From Rodentolepis nana (Eukaryota; Platyhelminthes; Cestoda; Cyclophyllidea; Hymenolepididae): 32,107 nucleotides of DNA. Location: positions 1 to 32,107 of the forward strand of contig UZAE01012772.1 in the NCBI GenBank assembly GCA_900617975.1. Direction: 5' to 3'. The notes beneath the pieces are model-generated. The model was not told the origin of the DNA. It searched no databases and worked only from the letters and a program-made list of their open reading frames with translations. Of this stretch, positions 11,101 to 21,930 are shown in pieces. Each line of letters begins with the position of its first letter. Position 1 is the first letter of the stretch. The translations under genes and the position numbers were made by a program.

Positions 11101-12123
11101 ATGCAAAACTCGAATATCTGCGAACTTCAAGATATGTCTGTGAGAAGTGGAACATCTCCATCTTTATCTAACGGTCCCATCCAGCAGCTGCCGGTAGTGC
11201 CAGACCAAAATCCAGTGTTAGATCTACTCTCAAACCCAATAGCACGAACGTTCTTGCTAATGATGCAGCAATGTCATCAGCAATTACCACAACCACAAGA
11301 AGAAACACAGGCCGTGTTACCAGAAAGCAAAGAGCTTGAAAGAATCATCCGAAGAACAATTCAAGATCACCTGCTAGACAAAAATTCAAAAATTATGATT
11401 CAAGGAAAACTGACAATCACTGTTGATTCCGGTGCTCCTGTCACGATTAAAATCAATACATCATCACAATCAGCTTCCAAGCGCAAGTCATACATTCCTG
11501 TTCGAATCCTACCAGCAGCCTCGCCTTCGCAAGATTCTATGAGCGTAGACTCTGGAGCGCTTGACCTGTCTTGTGGAGGCTCAGTAACTTCCACTGAATC
11601 TTCTCCAGTCAGTCCTTTAAAAAAAGACTTGGCAACTAAAGTAAACAGCCCATACGAAAATCTCGAGTTCCATGGCAAGATGACTTCAACACCTAAGCGT
11701 AGATTCACTGGGGGGAGAAAATTTTTCACTTGTAATCAATGTAATAACATTGAGTTTCCTTCCCTCCAAAACTTGGAAGAGCACACCATGCAAGTCCATG
11801 GAAGTTATCGTTGCCATGTCTGCAGTCGCACTTTCACTCAACGTTCCAATCTCCAACGTCATGCCCTCAAGCATGTAGGCTTTAAGCCATTCCAATGTGG
11901 CATTTGTCTGCAAGGTTATTATCGAAAAGACCACTTACTGAAACATATTAAGGTTAATCATCCAGCTGTTAACCCTCGGGAGAACATCCACGTTTTCCTC
12001 TCTTCTTCACAAAGTCTTGATTACCTGAACACGATTAACTCTGCTGCCAACTACTCCCTCTCAGACAGCTCTAGTAAACCTGATCACGTCGAGGTTGAAG
12101 AACTTAACAGCTGTCTTAATTGA
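11101..12123 (+). CDS. C2H2 zinc-finger protein, probable DNA-binding transcription factor (340 aa)
   Basis: Seen: an uninterrupted ATG-to-TGA frame of 340 codons, by far the longest here. Three C2H2 fingers lie near the C-terminus: C211/C214/H228/H233, C238/C241/H254/H258 and C266/C269/H282/H287. The link between fingers 2 and 3 (HVGFKPF) resembles the classical TGEKP linker. Residues 97-137 form a hydrophobic, strand-like module (KLTITVDSGAPVTIKI, then YIPVRILP). ALDLS at 153-157 resembles the CtBP co-repressor motif PxDLS. Residues 56-71 are Gln/Pro-rich and 160-172 are Ser/Thr-rich. The start is supported by an in-frame TAA at 11068-11070 and an A at -3. Known: tandem C2H2 fingers usually bind DNA in the nucleus. 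Fingers 2-3 (YRCxVCSR...RKDHLxxH) recall the Tramtrack/Lola type, but no BTB domain is present. Inferred: a sequence-specific regulator, perhaps a repressor. I cannot name the orthologue. A decayed relative lies at 21130-21930. Confidence 0.9.
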   Translation: MQNSNICELQDMSVRSGTSPSLSNGPIQQLPVVPDQNPVLDLLSNPIARTFLLMMQQCHQQLPQPQEETQAVLPESKELERIIRRTIQDHLLDKNSKIMIQGKLTITVDSGAPVTIKINTSSQSASKRKSYIPVRILPAASPSQDSMSVDSGALDLSCGGSVTSTESSPVSPLKKDLATKVNSPYENLEFHGKMTSTPKRRFTGGRKFFTCNQCNNIEFPSLQNLEEHTMQVHGSYRCHVCSRTFTQRSNLQRHALKHVGFKPFQCGICLQGYYRKDHLLKHIKVNHPAVNPRENIHVFLSSSQSLDYLNTINSAANYSLSDSSSKPDHVEVEELNSCLN

Positions 12124-12312
12124 GTGCTCGATTTTCTCTGCAGTTTCATCAGCTGAACTACGGTAAATGACTTCCTTTGCAAAGGAAAAAATCAGATTTA
12201 ATGAGAGTCAAGAATGATCGGAATCGACCTACGCTACAAAACTTACGTTAACAAATCCTTTGGCTTGATGAATTGCCCCTACGTCTCTATATTTTAATAC
12301 TTCTTATTTTGA

Positions 12313-12318
12313 AATAAA
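12313..12318 (+). terminator. AATAAA polyadenylation signal of the zinc-finger gene
   Basis: The first AATAAA after the stop codon lies 190 bp downstream. It is followed by T/G-rich sequence (TGTGTAG, then TTTGCTTATTTG). This implies cleavage near 12330-12345 and a 3' UTR of about 215 nt. The distance and the downstream U/GU-rich element both fit. Confidence 0.6.
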
Positions 12319-12345
12319 TGTGTAGATATATAATAGTCTTTGCTT

Positions 12346-13430
12346 ATTTGATCATTCCGAGGAATCGACGGTGTAGCATTCTTAAAATGGCGCGTTAATT
12401 GCTATTTTGAGTCATTAATATCTGTTTTTATTGCTCTATGAAGCAAGTCGATACGAAAAATATCCTACACCATCCATTTCTTAATTAAACTTGAAACTTT
12501 GGAAAGAAATATTTCCTGTTCCAACATATGGGATGCTGATTGAATTTGTCTTGAGATGGTTTATCTAGTTAGCGAGGTACTTCGTGTCCAGAATCTGAGA
12601 CGTAATGTTAATAAAATATTTCATTACTAGAAGTATTAGCGTTATTTGTTCTAAGTAAATGAATTTGTCAGATAAATGTGATGTGGATATGATATGGGTC
12701 TCAGGTGGTTAATGTCACCATTGTAACGGTCCACTGAGTCCAGTTAAAATAAATGTTATCGCCCTGCATCATATCAATGGAACGAACGTAGTAAATAAGA
12801 AAATGACGACGTCAATGTCCCTTCTCCTGTCATTTATTTAATCGCAGGGGGGGAGGGCATGAAGGTGGCTATTTCAAATTCTTGGCTGATGTCATTATCT
12901 CCAACACCTTACCATCACCACATCACATCTACATTTCTTTCTAAGGTCGTAATGGTAGCTGAATGACTGTTGCTTACTAAAACTTAAAGGAAAATGAAAG
13001 GGCATTCAATGATGCGTAAAATTTGATAAACAGTGGTAAACACGAGATGGAGTTAAGGACAATGGTGTGTATAAAATTATTGAAGACTTGGCACCTATCA
13101 TGAAATAGGGAAGAAACCAACTTCCAGACACTTGCAGAGAGATTTTATTTTACAGCCAAAACTAGTTTTCTTTCAACCTGAATGCTTCTTTTATATCTTT
13201 AGCCTTTTGAAATCTTTGCAAATCATAGTTATTGTGTACTTGGCCGAGAAACTTCTGTCAATGACAGGATATCTCGATTAGCACTTAATTGGAGACTACT
13301 TGGACTGCATAGCCATCGAAGGAGGAGGATGGAATTAAAATTAAAACGGGATGATAGGAAATAATTCTCGTCCACTCATTACACATATACACATATGCTC
13401 ACAATTTGCAACTATATGGGAATTAAACGT
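12346..13430. other. Downstream flank of the zinc-finger gene, no gene seen
   Basis: Non-coding by appearance. Contains further AATAAA-like strings (near 12610 and 12750) and a G7 tract near 12848, but no additional gene signal. Confidence 0.55.
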
Positions 13431-13489
13431 TCCACCCCCCCCCCTCCCTCCCTCCCCCCCACGCACACACTCACTCCTGAATTACTTGA

Positions 13490-13618
13490 ATTGACCTGAG
13501 CAAAATTCCCAAAAAAAAATTCCCAACTAACCTCCAAATCCCGGTCATCTTTGCAAACTCGGTATCCCACATTTATGGCTTGATTGGGCTCAACTCACTG
13601 ACCCCGATACATGGCCCC
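13490..13618 (+). repeat. Dispersed repeat family B, copy 2
   Basis: The order of blocks matches the copy at 1195-1365: TTGACCTGAGC, CCGGTCATC, ATTTATGGCTTGATTGGGCT, CTGACCCC. Here the C16 tract is replaced by an A9 run (13511-13519) and CCCAACTAACC. A separate C/T-rich tract with C10 (near 13435-13444) lies just upstream. Confidence 0.6.
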
Positions 13619-14104
13619 TCCTTCATGTAGGACAAATTTTTACAAATTAATAAATTTGCATCAAAGGATTCCTGACCTTCTTATCATGTCCAGGAAATTT
13701 TGTATTTGCCTCAAAGTTCGGCATAAGTTAATGGATTTCCATAAGTGCTACGAAAATTGGATTTCAGGTAAATAGTTGATTACTTGCCATGGGATGTTTT
13801 TCATTAACTTGAGTTAGAGAGATTGGTTTGAAATGAGTAAAGTTAAAAGTAATTTAGGAATTTTTATAGTAGGGAAGGCGTTAATTAAAAATTGTATCCT
13901 TACTTGTTATGCGTAATTTTAGAATTCGATTAAAATGTTGGGATTAGGCCAAAATATGAAACAAAGAGAAGAATAACCTATCCACAAAAATTTCATTGCA
14001 AAAACTTCATTAGCAATTTCAGACAGAAAAAAACAACGATTGTTGTCAATATGTGAATTCTCGCAACTATCTATGCAGCTACTTAAATGTGCTTTCATCT
14101 ATAC
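13619..14104. other. AT-rich stretch, no gene seen
   Basis: No frame or repeat recognised between repeat copies B2 and D2. Confidence 0.6.
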
Positions 14105-14430
14105 CATGCAAATGAGAAAAGCAGCACCCCACTGTGGCTAGAAACACGTGAAGTGAATGTTTACACGTTCGAACCGGATAGCGTCGTGTTAGAAGCCGCA
14201 CTAACAGAAACTCCATGTCAGGGACATGAGACAGTAATTTCTGCCTGCCATCCACGCACTTTGTCATCAGCGTGGTCCGTCACCTCACTTCCTACCCCCC
14301 CCCCCCCCAACATTTACCCCCACAGCCCACAAGTCTACCTGTAGGAGAGACTATCGATAACCGCAGTGGTAACCATGGCTTGATGACCGGCTCTATATCA
14401 TGGGCGTGTTTATTCAAGATAAGTAGGAGA
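14105..14430 (+). repeat. Dispersed repeat family D, copy 2, with C14 tract
   Basis: Shares the GTTTACACGTT block (about 14159) and the TAACCATGGCTTGATGAC block (about 14372) with 2200-2540. The tract between the blocks is C14 (14295-14308) on this strand, whereas the other copy has G12. Confidence 0.6.
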
Positions 14431-14786
14431 AAGGTGTCTATTTAACCGGTTTTCACTATGGTTTCACAACTTGGTGGAAGTATGAGCAATGTTAACTGTA
14501 ATCAAACTTACTTTATTCCGACGCACAAATTACTGACTCAGTTTTTTTGGTTTTTTTCACTGCCCATTTACCCTCTTTCCTCAAAATCCTCTAAAAAATC
14601 CATTGAATGTATAAGAAAGGCCATTTGTTTAATTTGTCCACATAAATATTCAAATTCACGAGCAAATTTGAAAAAAATACTTGATTGCAGAGTTTTGCGG
14701 CGTCGATGCCAGAGTAAACGGTAAATCAAATTCAAAATATAGCGGAGAGGAATCAATAATCTATCACAAAATGAATTACAGAAATC
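14431..14786. other. Short stretch with an uncharacterised frame
   Basis: An 88-codon ATG frame (14458-14724) has no recognised motif, is overlapped by an antisense frame of similar length and has no visible promoter. It is probably chance. Confidence 0.45.
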
Positions 14787-14801
14787 AATATTTTACAAAT
14801 T

Positions 14802-15123
14802 GGGGTGTGCGATAGACTTACCTCCACGCGGTGCACCTGGGCAACGTATACTCATACGGCGAAAAGTCTATTAACTGGCAGTTGACTTCTGACTTCAAAC
14901 TACCATCACCTCACTGTATGTCATATTCGACTACTTCTACAGTACTTACCTCACCTTTTTCCTACCTTTGTGTTTGTCTCTTTTACATCTTTGAAACACT
15001 CTTCTGTTCCCCCCCCCCCCCTCGACATTTTTCAATTTGATATACCTTCCTCTGTGAAGCCTGGAGTCAACTAAAGGGCTAATGATAAGCATCAAGACGC
15101 CTGCCATTTGATATAATAATAAT
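14802..15123 (+). mobile_element. SINE-like element, full length
   Basis: Runs from GGGGTGTGCG to an ATAATAATAATA tail, with a long internal C tract near 15010. The E-box-like palindrome is mutated to CCACGCGG, the only such change among the heads seen. A weak flank duplication (11/15) pairs 14787-14801 with 15124-15138. Confidence 0.88.
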
Positions 15124-15138
15124 AATATTTCTTAAACT

Positions 15139-15887
15139 TTTCATTATATATTTCAGAGTGATTCCTTGTATGCATATTAGTTAAAAGAAGCCCACATTTT
15201 AAATATTATGCGTAGTTGCAATTAATTCAGAGGGTAACGTGAAATCTATAAAATCATCAAATTCGGCACAACCAGGTTTTATGGTACGAGGACATTGTGA
15301 CATGTTTGTTTTGCAGAGGATACTTAATTTACCTCCAAAGGACCCTAATAATTAGTCATCTAAAGGATGACACGCACGGGATATCGCATGATATGTTTAC
15401 CATGACCTGAGAGGACATTGCGGTATCAAAAGTTCTGTGATGGCTCTGCTAGGCACGAGAGAGGAAGGGGACACCACTCTCCAGATCACCATCTTTCTCC
15501 TTATAATTACCACGCGTCAGTTCATGGCTTAGTAGAAACTGCGGTTTAATGACTAAAAATAGGCAACTAGTGTTTAGTCCTGGTGATTGAACGGATCGCG
15601 TTTTCATTAACGTAAACACGCTGTGGAAAATATGCGGTAGAAAACCGCATTGCCTGTCCACTTTCGAAATCCTAATTCTTAATTCTGGAGTTATTTTAAC
15701 ATTTAATTCAGACCATGGCAAAGCAGCAGTTTTTATTTTATAGTTTGAAAAAGACCTGAAAATTGTTTTTAATATTTTGTTAAAAGTTATATACGTTGGT
15801 TTCTAAGGTTCCGATTGTGAGTATCTTCTTCCTTTCACAAAAATTGAACCAAACTTAATCCCATCATCAAATTCGACAGAAGTGGCT
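15139..15887. other. Intergenic or intronic stretch, no gene seen
   Basis: Non-coding by appearance. ATTAACGTAAACA and GTGGAAAA at 15607-15630 resemble 2600-2630. Confidence 0.5.
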
Positions 15888-15901
15888 AGGATAGAAAAAG
15901 T

Positions 15902-16225
15902 TTATTTATATCAAATGGCAGGCGTTTTGATAGTTATCATTAGCCCTGGAGCTGACTTTGGGGCTTCACAGAGAGGAGGAGGAGGAACATTAAAGTGACG
16001 AAAAGTCGGGATGGGAGACAGAATAATGATTCATAGAAGTAAAAGAGACAGACACAACGGCATAAAAAAGGTAAGATGAGTACTGTGAAATGGGTCGAAT
16101 ATGACAACTAGTCGGGCCATAGTAATTTGAAGTCAGAGTCAACTGCCGGTTTGATAGACTTTTTTGCGGTATAAGTATACGTTGCCCAGGGTGCACCACG
16201 TGGAGGTAAGTCTATTGCGCACCCC
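15902..16225 (-). mobile_element. SINE-like element, full length, with target-site duplication
   Basis: A complete reverse copy with tail TTTATTTATATC. The flanks are AGGATAGAAAAAGT (15888-15901) and AGGAGAGAAAAAGT (16226-16239), 13/14 identical. The head palindrome is intact. Confidence 0.92.
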
Positions 16226-16239
16226 AGGAGAGAAAAAGT

Positions 16240-17399
16240 CATTAGCAAAATGCGCACTTGCATCCTACCTCCTCAACCTAGTAGATAGCAGATAATAACG
16301 CGCTGATGTCTTTGTTAATATGCTGACACGAAGTGAAAGGATCCATACAATTCATAAAATCTCCTCTTTCCTAGCCCCTAGAAGACGTCTTTCCACCTCA
16401 TGAAATTAGTGGAGAGGGTATTCAAACATTTCAGAAGAAAATCTACGATACTTCCGCACCTGGCATAGCGTGATCGAGGTTTGGAAATAGTACTACGTCG
16501 ATCAATGGACTATCGGCAAATATTGATCTTCCTTTGGCCTTCCCTTCCCCTTCTCAATATGTAATTTTATGTACTTAGATGGTATCTGTTGAGTTGGTGG
16601 CTGCCAAGCCAAAACTGTGAAGATATTCGATATACAAGTACAACATAATGAATTCAGGGATAAAGAGAAGTTTGAACAATCAAATTAATGCTCAAAATCA
16701 GCTTCTATTGAGTTTCCATGTTCTACCGTTGGATACCCAGAAGGTACTAAGAAACACTTAATTTGTATTTGTTCCATATCTCAAATATACTTTTTTTGTT
16801 TGAACTCACGATATTCCTATTGGTTATCTGCACGTTGCTAAAAGTCCTCCATAACTTTGCGCATAACCATTTTTACTCAATTGTCAATAACAGTATTAAT
16901 TTTAATATGAAAATCTGATTAATCACAGTTTCTAGCAATAGGAGACAATATAAAAAACAATTGGCTTTCCGCTCACCAGTTTTCACTCAGTAGCAAAACG
17001 AGAGGCCAAAGAAAGGAACCAACACTTCACTTAAAACTTGGCATTCAAAATGCAAAACCACTCAACTCAAATCTATTGTCAATTTGCAATTTTCCGAAAA
17101 ATCTCAGTCAGCGAATTAGAAGACCTAAATCCGAAGTGAGAAAAACTTAATGGTATTAAAATTATGATTGGTCATTAGAGAAGTTAAGATTAAGTCTCCT
17201 CGGGTAGGATGAGAAAAGAAGCTCTTCCCCTTATTTGAATAGTCATTTCACATTCTTTTGAATGGAAATTTAGTAATATTTATCAAAGTTTATTCCAACG
17301 AATGGAATCACTCAATCAGGAATCAAAACTTCCCTTGCGGCGAATTTACTTTAAAAAATCATATCACCTGTCAATTCGTTCTCCACCCCCTCCCCACTT
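16240..17399. other. AT-rich stretch, no gene seen
   Basis: No frame with recognisable motifs and no repeat copy detected. Confidence 0.55.
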
Positions 17400-17560
17400 C
17401 CCCCCCCCTTCAAGTCCTGCTTTGGGCCGGATCCCGCGCCAATAAACACAGTAAACATTCACTGAAAGGTAAATTAGGAGATATGCTCAAGTCGTCTTGA
17501 CAGCTAACCCAAACAACCCAGATGCGTTTCAAGCATGCCGCATCCGCCACCCTACTTTAC
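17400..17560 (+). repeat. Dispersed repeat family C, copy 1
   Basis: Matches 24385-24625 in order: AGTCCTG, GTAAACATTCACT (17451-17463), then TTGACAGCTAACC followed by AAACAA and GTTTCAAGCATGCCGC. C-rich tracts lie on both sides (17393-17408 and 17560-17592). Confidence 0.65.
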
Positions 17561-18369
17561 CCCCACCCCCCACACCCACCCCCACCCCCTCCCTATTCAT
17601 AAAAATATGATTTTGGTAGCAGGTGTCCCTGCAAAGACTGCATGAGTTATTCATTTTCATATTCAACCATTTATTCAAAATAAAAATGATCACCTAATAC
17701 ACCCTCCCCCCCTCCCCCCCTCCCAAATACTGCTCAAGTAGAGTCGAACTAGATATTGACAATTCTGAACTAAGCGCTGAGTCTCAAAAAGACCTCTTAG
17801 GACCTGAAGTGTTAAAGTCGAGAAACTATTAAGTGGCACAGGAAACTGAAGTCAGTTTTACTAAAGGTTTGCATTCGTTTACGGTTTCCAATAAAAATTT
17901 TTGTTGCGCGTTTGACAATTAACACGATTAAGTTAATCCAGATCCAGATCCAGGCCATTTTTATTTTCACTCTTTTTCAAGAAACGCCGTATAAATAAAA
18001 CCAATCGCTGCAAGCTATTTGTTTTGCCTCTCTATAGGATATAACATGGTGTTGTCCCTACTTTGTCCCTAGGTCTTATCAATTTGTGGCCGCACATCTC
18101 ACTTTGGCAGTTTGACAGTTATTCAATATGACAATGATAGTCATTACAACATGTCCTTGTAAGTTGAATGGAGGGGAAGTTTACATTTCGCTAATAGAGA
18201 AATGGGACACTCCTGTGGTCGCTGACCCCACATTTTACTTCCATTAATTAAGAAAATGAGTGAATTTAAGTGCGAATTTCTCTAATAAACTCCACAATTT
18301 AAATAAAACTTAAATGCCATGGATTTGTCCGAAGAATCAGTTTGATCCTGTTACAATATAATAAATATA

Positions 18370-18388
18370 ACACACACACACACACACA
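18370..18388 (+). repeat. (CA)n microsatellite followed by a GA-rich stretch
   Basis: About nine CA units followed by GAGGGGGAGAGAGA in AT-rich surroundings. Confidence 0.9.
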
Positions 18389-18602
18389 GAGGGGGAGAGA
18401 GAAAAGAATTATGATTTCTGTTCAACTGGAATTTGGTGCCTTGAGAAAAAGTATAGGCTCACACAATAGCACTGCAGGAATTCACTTCTATTTTCTTCCG
18501 TTTAGAATAAAGTAAGAAGTGCCATCCACCCGAAGCCCACTGATGATTCACCTAATTGTTTCGAGGAACGCGTTTGTGCACGTGTATCTCCCCCTCGGAC
18601 TC

Positions 18603-18626
18603 TTTCCTGCTCAAACAGGCAGGAAA
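18603..18626. repeat. Perfect 8-bp hairpin
   Basis: TTTCCTGC, loop TCAAACAG, GCAGGAAA. It lies in the relatively GC-rich patch at about 18530-18730. Function unknown. Confidence 0.6.
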
Positions 18627-19339
18627 ACAGCCTACAGCGGCTTCCTTTCGCTTCCTCTCCTACAACACGTTCACACTAATATCATCCAGAATAAGTCTCG
18701 TCCGTGGTTAACAAGAGCTAAGCACACCTAAACCCCTCTGTTACCTCCTCAAACATAGGAATTACCTCAATGTGTTTTGAGTTTTACCTGAAAGTTCGAG
18801 GATGAGAAAGTTTATACCTACACAATCGCGCTTAGGTGGGGTCTATGCGGTTACAGCTGCGCTTCCCACAGAGCTAAAAATGCTTCAGCAGACAGCCAAA
18901 GAGGTTGAAAATCAAGTATGTGTCCATTGGCGATTAATATTATAAATTCGCGTAAAAGCAGGTGAACTAATGAGAGATCGTGTGCGTCGAATACAATTAT
19001 GGGAATACTACCACATATTAAGATATATATATATCTAAGACTTCCATGTGCCACTCCATTCAGATCTGTCATATTGGGAGAGTCGATGAGGATAGAACCA
19101 ACTTCCCATCCTATTAATCCTATCAAAGTGTAATTTAAGTGTAATTTCCCTCCTGGACATGGAATATTTTACGTAAATAATTTCTCATAGTTAGCCAAGG
19201 ATCTGATTCAATGAAGACTTAGCACGCAAACATGAAAAGGTCTAGGTCATCCTGATTTTACCCCATTGTTTTTAGACCCAAATTGGCCATCGACGAACCA
19301 TTTCAACCAGGGCCTTGGTTGTCCTGCGGGGTTGGGGGA

Positions 19340-19356
19340 GGGGGGGGGGGGGGGGG
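19340..19356. repeat. G17 homopolymer
   Basis: GGTTGGGGGA followed by 17 Gs and TGGAAGAGAGGG, in otherwise AT-rich sequence. Confidence 0.9.
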
Positions 19357-20500
19357 TGGAAGAGAGGGCGTTCAAGTTCTGATGAACAATATAATAAAAT
19401 TTACCGTTCATGCATAATGCCAGGAAATTTGCCCACCAAGAGGAAATAGAATTATTTCTTGGAAAACAAAAAGACCAAACTCAAATATTTCCTTGTAAAA
19501 TGTGTAGTTTCTTTTTTGCATTTCCTAATAATTTGTCAAATCAACCAATACTTTATCACAATAGAGATCTTGAAGAGTGATAATTTTTAAAATTTAATTC
19601 TTGGGCACTACTCCTGCAATTTATGTTCCTATTTATTGGGTGAAATTATTCTCCAAAAAAAACATAATTTGCCTTTCCAAATGATGATCGCCAGCATTCG
19701 TGATTCTGATAATACACAGCAAATGAGAAAAATATTTCAACTCCAGTTCAAAGCACACAAAAATAAATAGTTTTGTAATGAATTATGCCTTCATAATTTA
19801 ATGCCATTCAGTATTTATTATTTAATGTGTTTTTTTCGATAGACAAACCAAGCGTTAAACAAAGTGCTAACTAAGCTGCTATTTTTGATTTGTCGATTTA
19901 GCGTGAGGAAATGGGATCAACAAAATTTACTTATGAAGCATTTAGAATATTAAATTTGGACCTCCTCCTCACTTGGGGCAAAGTTGACAACTCAAACTCA
20001 AGCTTAAACATGACCTCAGATTACGAGTTTGGTCACGTTAATTTGGGAAAGGTGAGCAAATTCGTGGATCATAAAATTTTTTTTGGTTGCCATACTCTCA
20101 AATGTGCCATTAAAAAAGCCATAGAAACCCATAAAATAGATAGAGGAATCTTCTTCCTATTAGTTTATTAAAACTTGGAAGCTGCAATTGCTTTCAGTGA
20201 GGGAATGCAAAACTTCAATGGGTCAACTTAATAGTCCATATTCCAAAAGTGCAATTTCATGATTTCTCATCTGCATTGAAGATGAAATTCCAACCTGCAG
20301 TAAGCCGTGGTGACTAGTCCATTTTATTTGGAAGCTCAAACAGTTTTTATGCATAGGAAGTCGGAACGACTCTGTAGTTATAAAATATGAGAATTTCAGC
20401 GAGACAGAATGGATTTGAAGGATTATTTGTGTTGGCAATGATTGCAGAATTAATAATTTTAGCTCTTATTAGAAAATAGGGAGGTTTTTCGTTTTTAGGT

Positions 20501-20826
20501 TTATTTATATCAAATGGCAGGCGTTTTGGGTAGTTATCATTAGCCCTTTATCTGACTTCGGGTTTCACAGAGAGGAAGGAACATCAAAGTGAGAAAAATT
20601 CAAGAGGGGGTGGGTGGGAAAGAAGAGTGTTTCAAAGACGTAAAAGAGACAGACACAAAGGTAGAATAAAGGTGAGGTGAGTACTGCGAAAGTATTCAAA
20701 TATGACATACAGTGGGGTGATGGTAGTATGAAGCTAGAAGTCAAATACCGGTTAATAGACTTTTTTGCAGTATGAGTATACGTTGCCCAGGGTGTACCAC
20801 GTGGAGGTAAGTCTATTGCACACCCC
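20501..20826 (-). mobile_element. SINE-like element, full length
   Basis: A complete reverse copy 0.3 kb upstream of the zinc-finger pseudogene. CCACGTGG is intact, but the adjoining GGTGCACC is changed to GGTACACC. I could not find a convincing target-site duplication, which suggests decay or rearrangement of one flank. Confidence 0.87.
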
Positions 20827-21129
20827 GCGATCTTATGTAATTGTATGAATAATGCGGAGCTGTTACCTTCATTTAATCAGTTAAACCCTTATCTGTTAAT
20901 AGCATTCTTGAAGAATTATTCTTATTTACACTTTAATCATACCATATGCGGTAACTTCTACGAACTACAATACCTATTTCTTAGAACTAGTTTTTCATTA
21001 AGAATTTCGACATCATCACTGCAATTATTACTGAAAATGTTAATTCAAAAACCAATACCGAATAGGGTTTCTGATTTTGTCACTCAACTCTTTTTGCCGA
21101 TGTTATAACAGTGTAAGTGGCCAATATCA

Positions 21130-21930
21130 GAATAGCAAGAAATTAAAAATAAGCCTTATTCCTAGTAAGCAATGATTTTAAAATGCCGTCACAAGGGATA
21201 TCAAAGATCGCTTACCTAAAATGTCAAAAATTGTGACAGAAGGAGAACTGACAATCACCGTTAATTCTGGTGCTTCTGTCAAAAGGAAAATCAATGCTCC
21301 ATCATCCTTAATATCAAAATGTAAACCCTATATTTCTGTTAGAATCATTCCAGTAGCTCCTCTTCCACCAGAATCTATGGGCAGGAATACTGGAATACTC
21401 GATCTCTTCCGTTCTGGCTCATTTCATTCAAGTGAATATTAGTGTGTCATGCTATTGAAACAAGATTTTACTAGCATGTTAACACATTAATTTAGAAATT
21501 ATGGTTCCCCTGAAAAGTGAAAAAATGTAAAACGAAGATTAACTACCGGGTGTAAAACTTAGGTGGGCTTTTATCCTCCACAATTATTGAAAAATCACAC
21601 CATACATGGTAGTTATCACTATCATGACTTCAGTTACACCTTCATTCTTTTGAGGGATTTGTCTGCAGGATTACTATCGAAAAAAATCACTTGATGAGGT
21701 GCATGGGAGTTAATCATCCAAATGCAGATTCATGTGAGAATACCCTATCCTTCTCTTTTCTCCAAGTCTTGACTATCTATGCAGTACTTAGTCCATCACC
21801 CCCAGCCTGATTAATTCCAAGAAAGTTGAACAATAAATAGTCCTCTAGACTGGATACAAGATCAGTACCCGGCATCGTTGTAGAAGAAGAATACAATTCC
21901 CCCGAGGAACAAAGTCAATATTTTCACGCT
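21130..21930 (+). pseudogene. Decayed paralogue of the zinc-finger gene
   Basis: Collinear with the coding sequence at 11101-12123 from about codon 68 to the C-terminus; weak similarity may start near 21030. The 73-codon ATG frame at 21221-21442 is about 52% identical to residues 96-166 of the intact protein, retaining LTITV-SGA and Y-I-V-R-I-P. It then stops at TAG. Beyond it, the finger-1 CxxC is deleted. Both finger-2 cysteines are replaced (Tyr, Phe) and about 58 nt carrying its histidines are missing. Finger 3 (21656-21720) has frameshifts and Cys in place of its first His. The DLS motif has become LDLF. Known: such lesions abolish zinc binding. Inferred: an old tandem or dispersed duplicate. 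As the intact CDS is also intronless, retroposition cannot be told from DNA duplication, though no poly-A remnant was seen. The 73-aa stretch could still be translated as a fingerless protein. Confidence 0.85.

Larger units (their letters stand above)
17561..20500. other. Long stretch without a supported gene
   Basis: Holds C-rich tracts (17560-17592, 17700-17725), the CA microsatellite at 18370, a GC-richer patch with a hairpin (18530-18730), the palindrome AGATATATATATATCT at 19021-19036 and the G17 tract. An ATG frame of 86 codons (19911-20171) has no recognised domain. Confidence 0.5.

Noticed and set aside
11400..11934. Antisense frames of 109 and 82 codons opposite the zinc-finger gene.
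   Set aside because: They are shadows of the coding strand; the sense frame carries the zinc-finger ligands and an intact start and stop.
5310..14180. Short GTTCGAAC strings (about 5311 and 14167) as tRNA B boxes.
   Set aside because: No A box, acceptor stem or cloverleaf can be drawn around them.
19021..19036. AT palindrome AGATATATATATATCT as a regulatory site.
   Set aside because: Simple TA repeats are expected in AT-rich DNA and nothing nearby gives it a role.
9529..21930. The idea that the SINE-like copies at 9529 and 20501, both reverse and upstream of the gene and pseudogene, were duplicated together with them.
   Set aside because: The sequences between element and gene do not align, and distances differ (about 1.26 kb versus 0.3 kb). 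Independent insertion is simpler.
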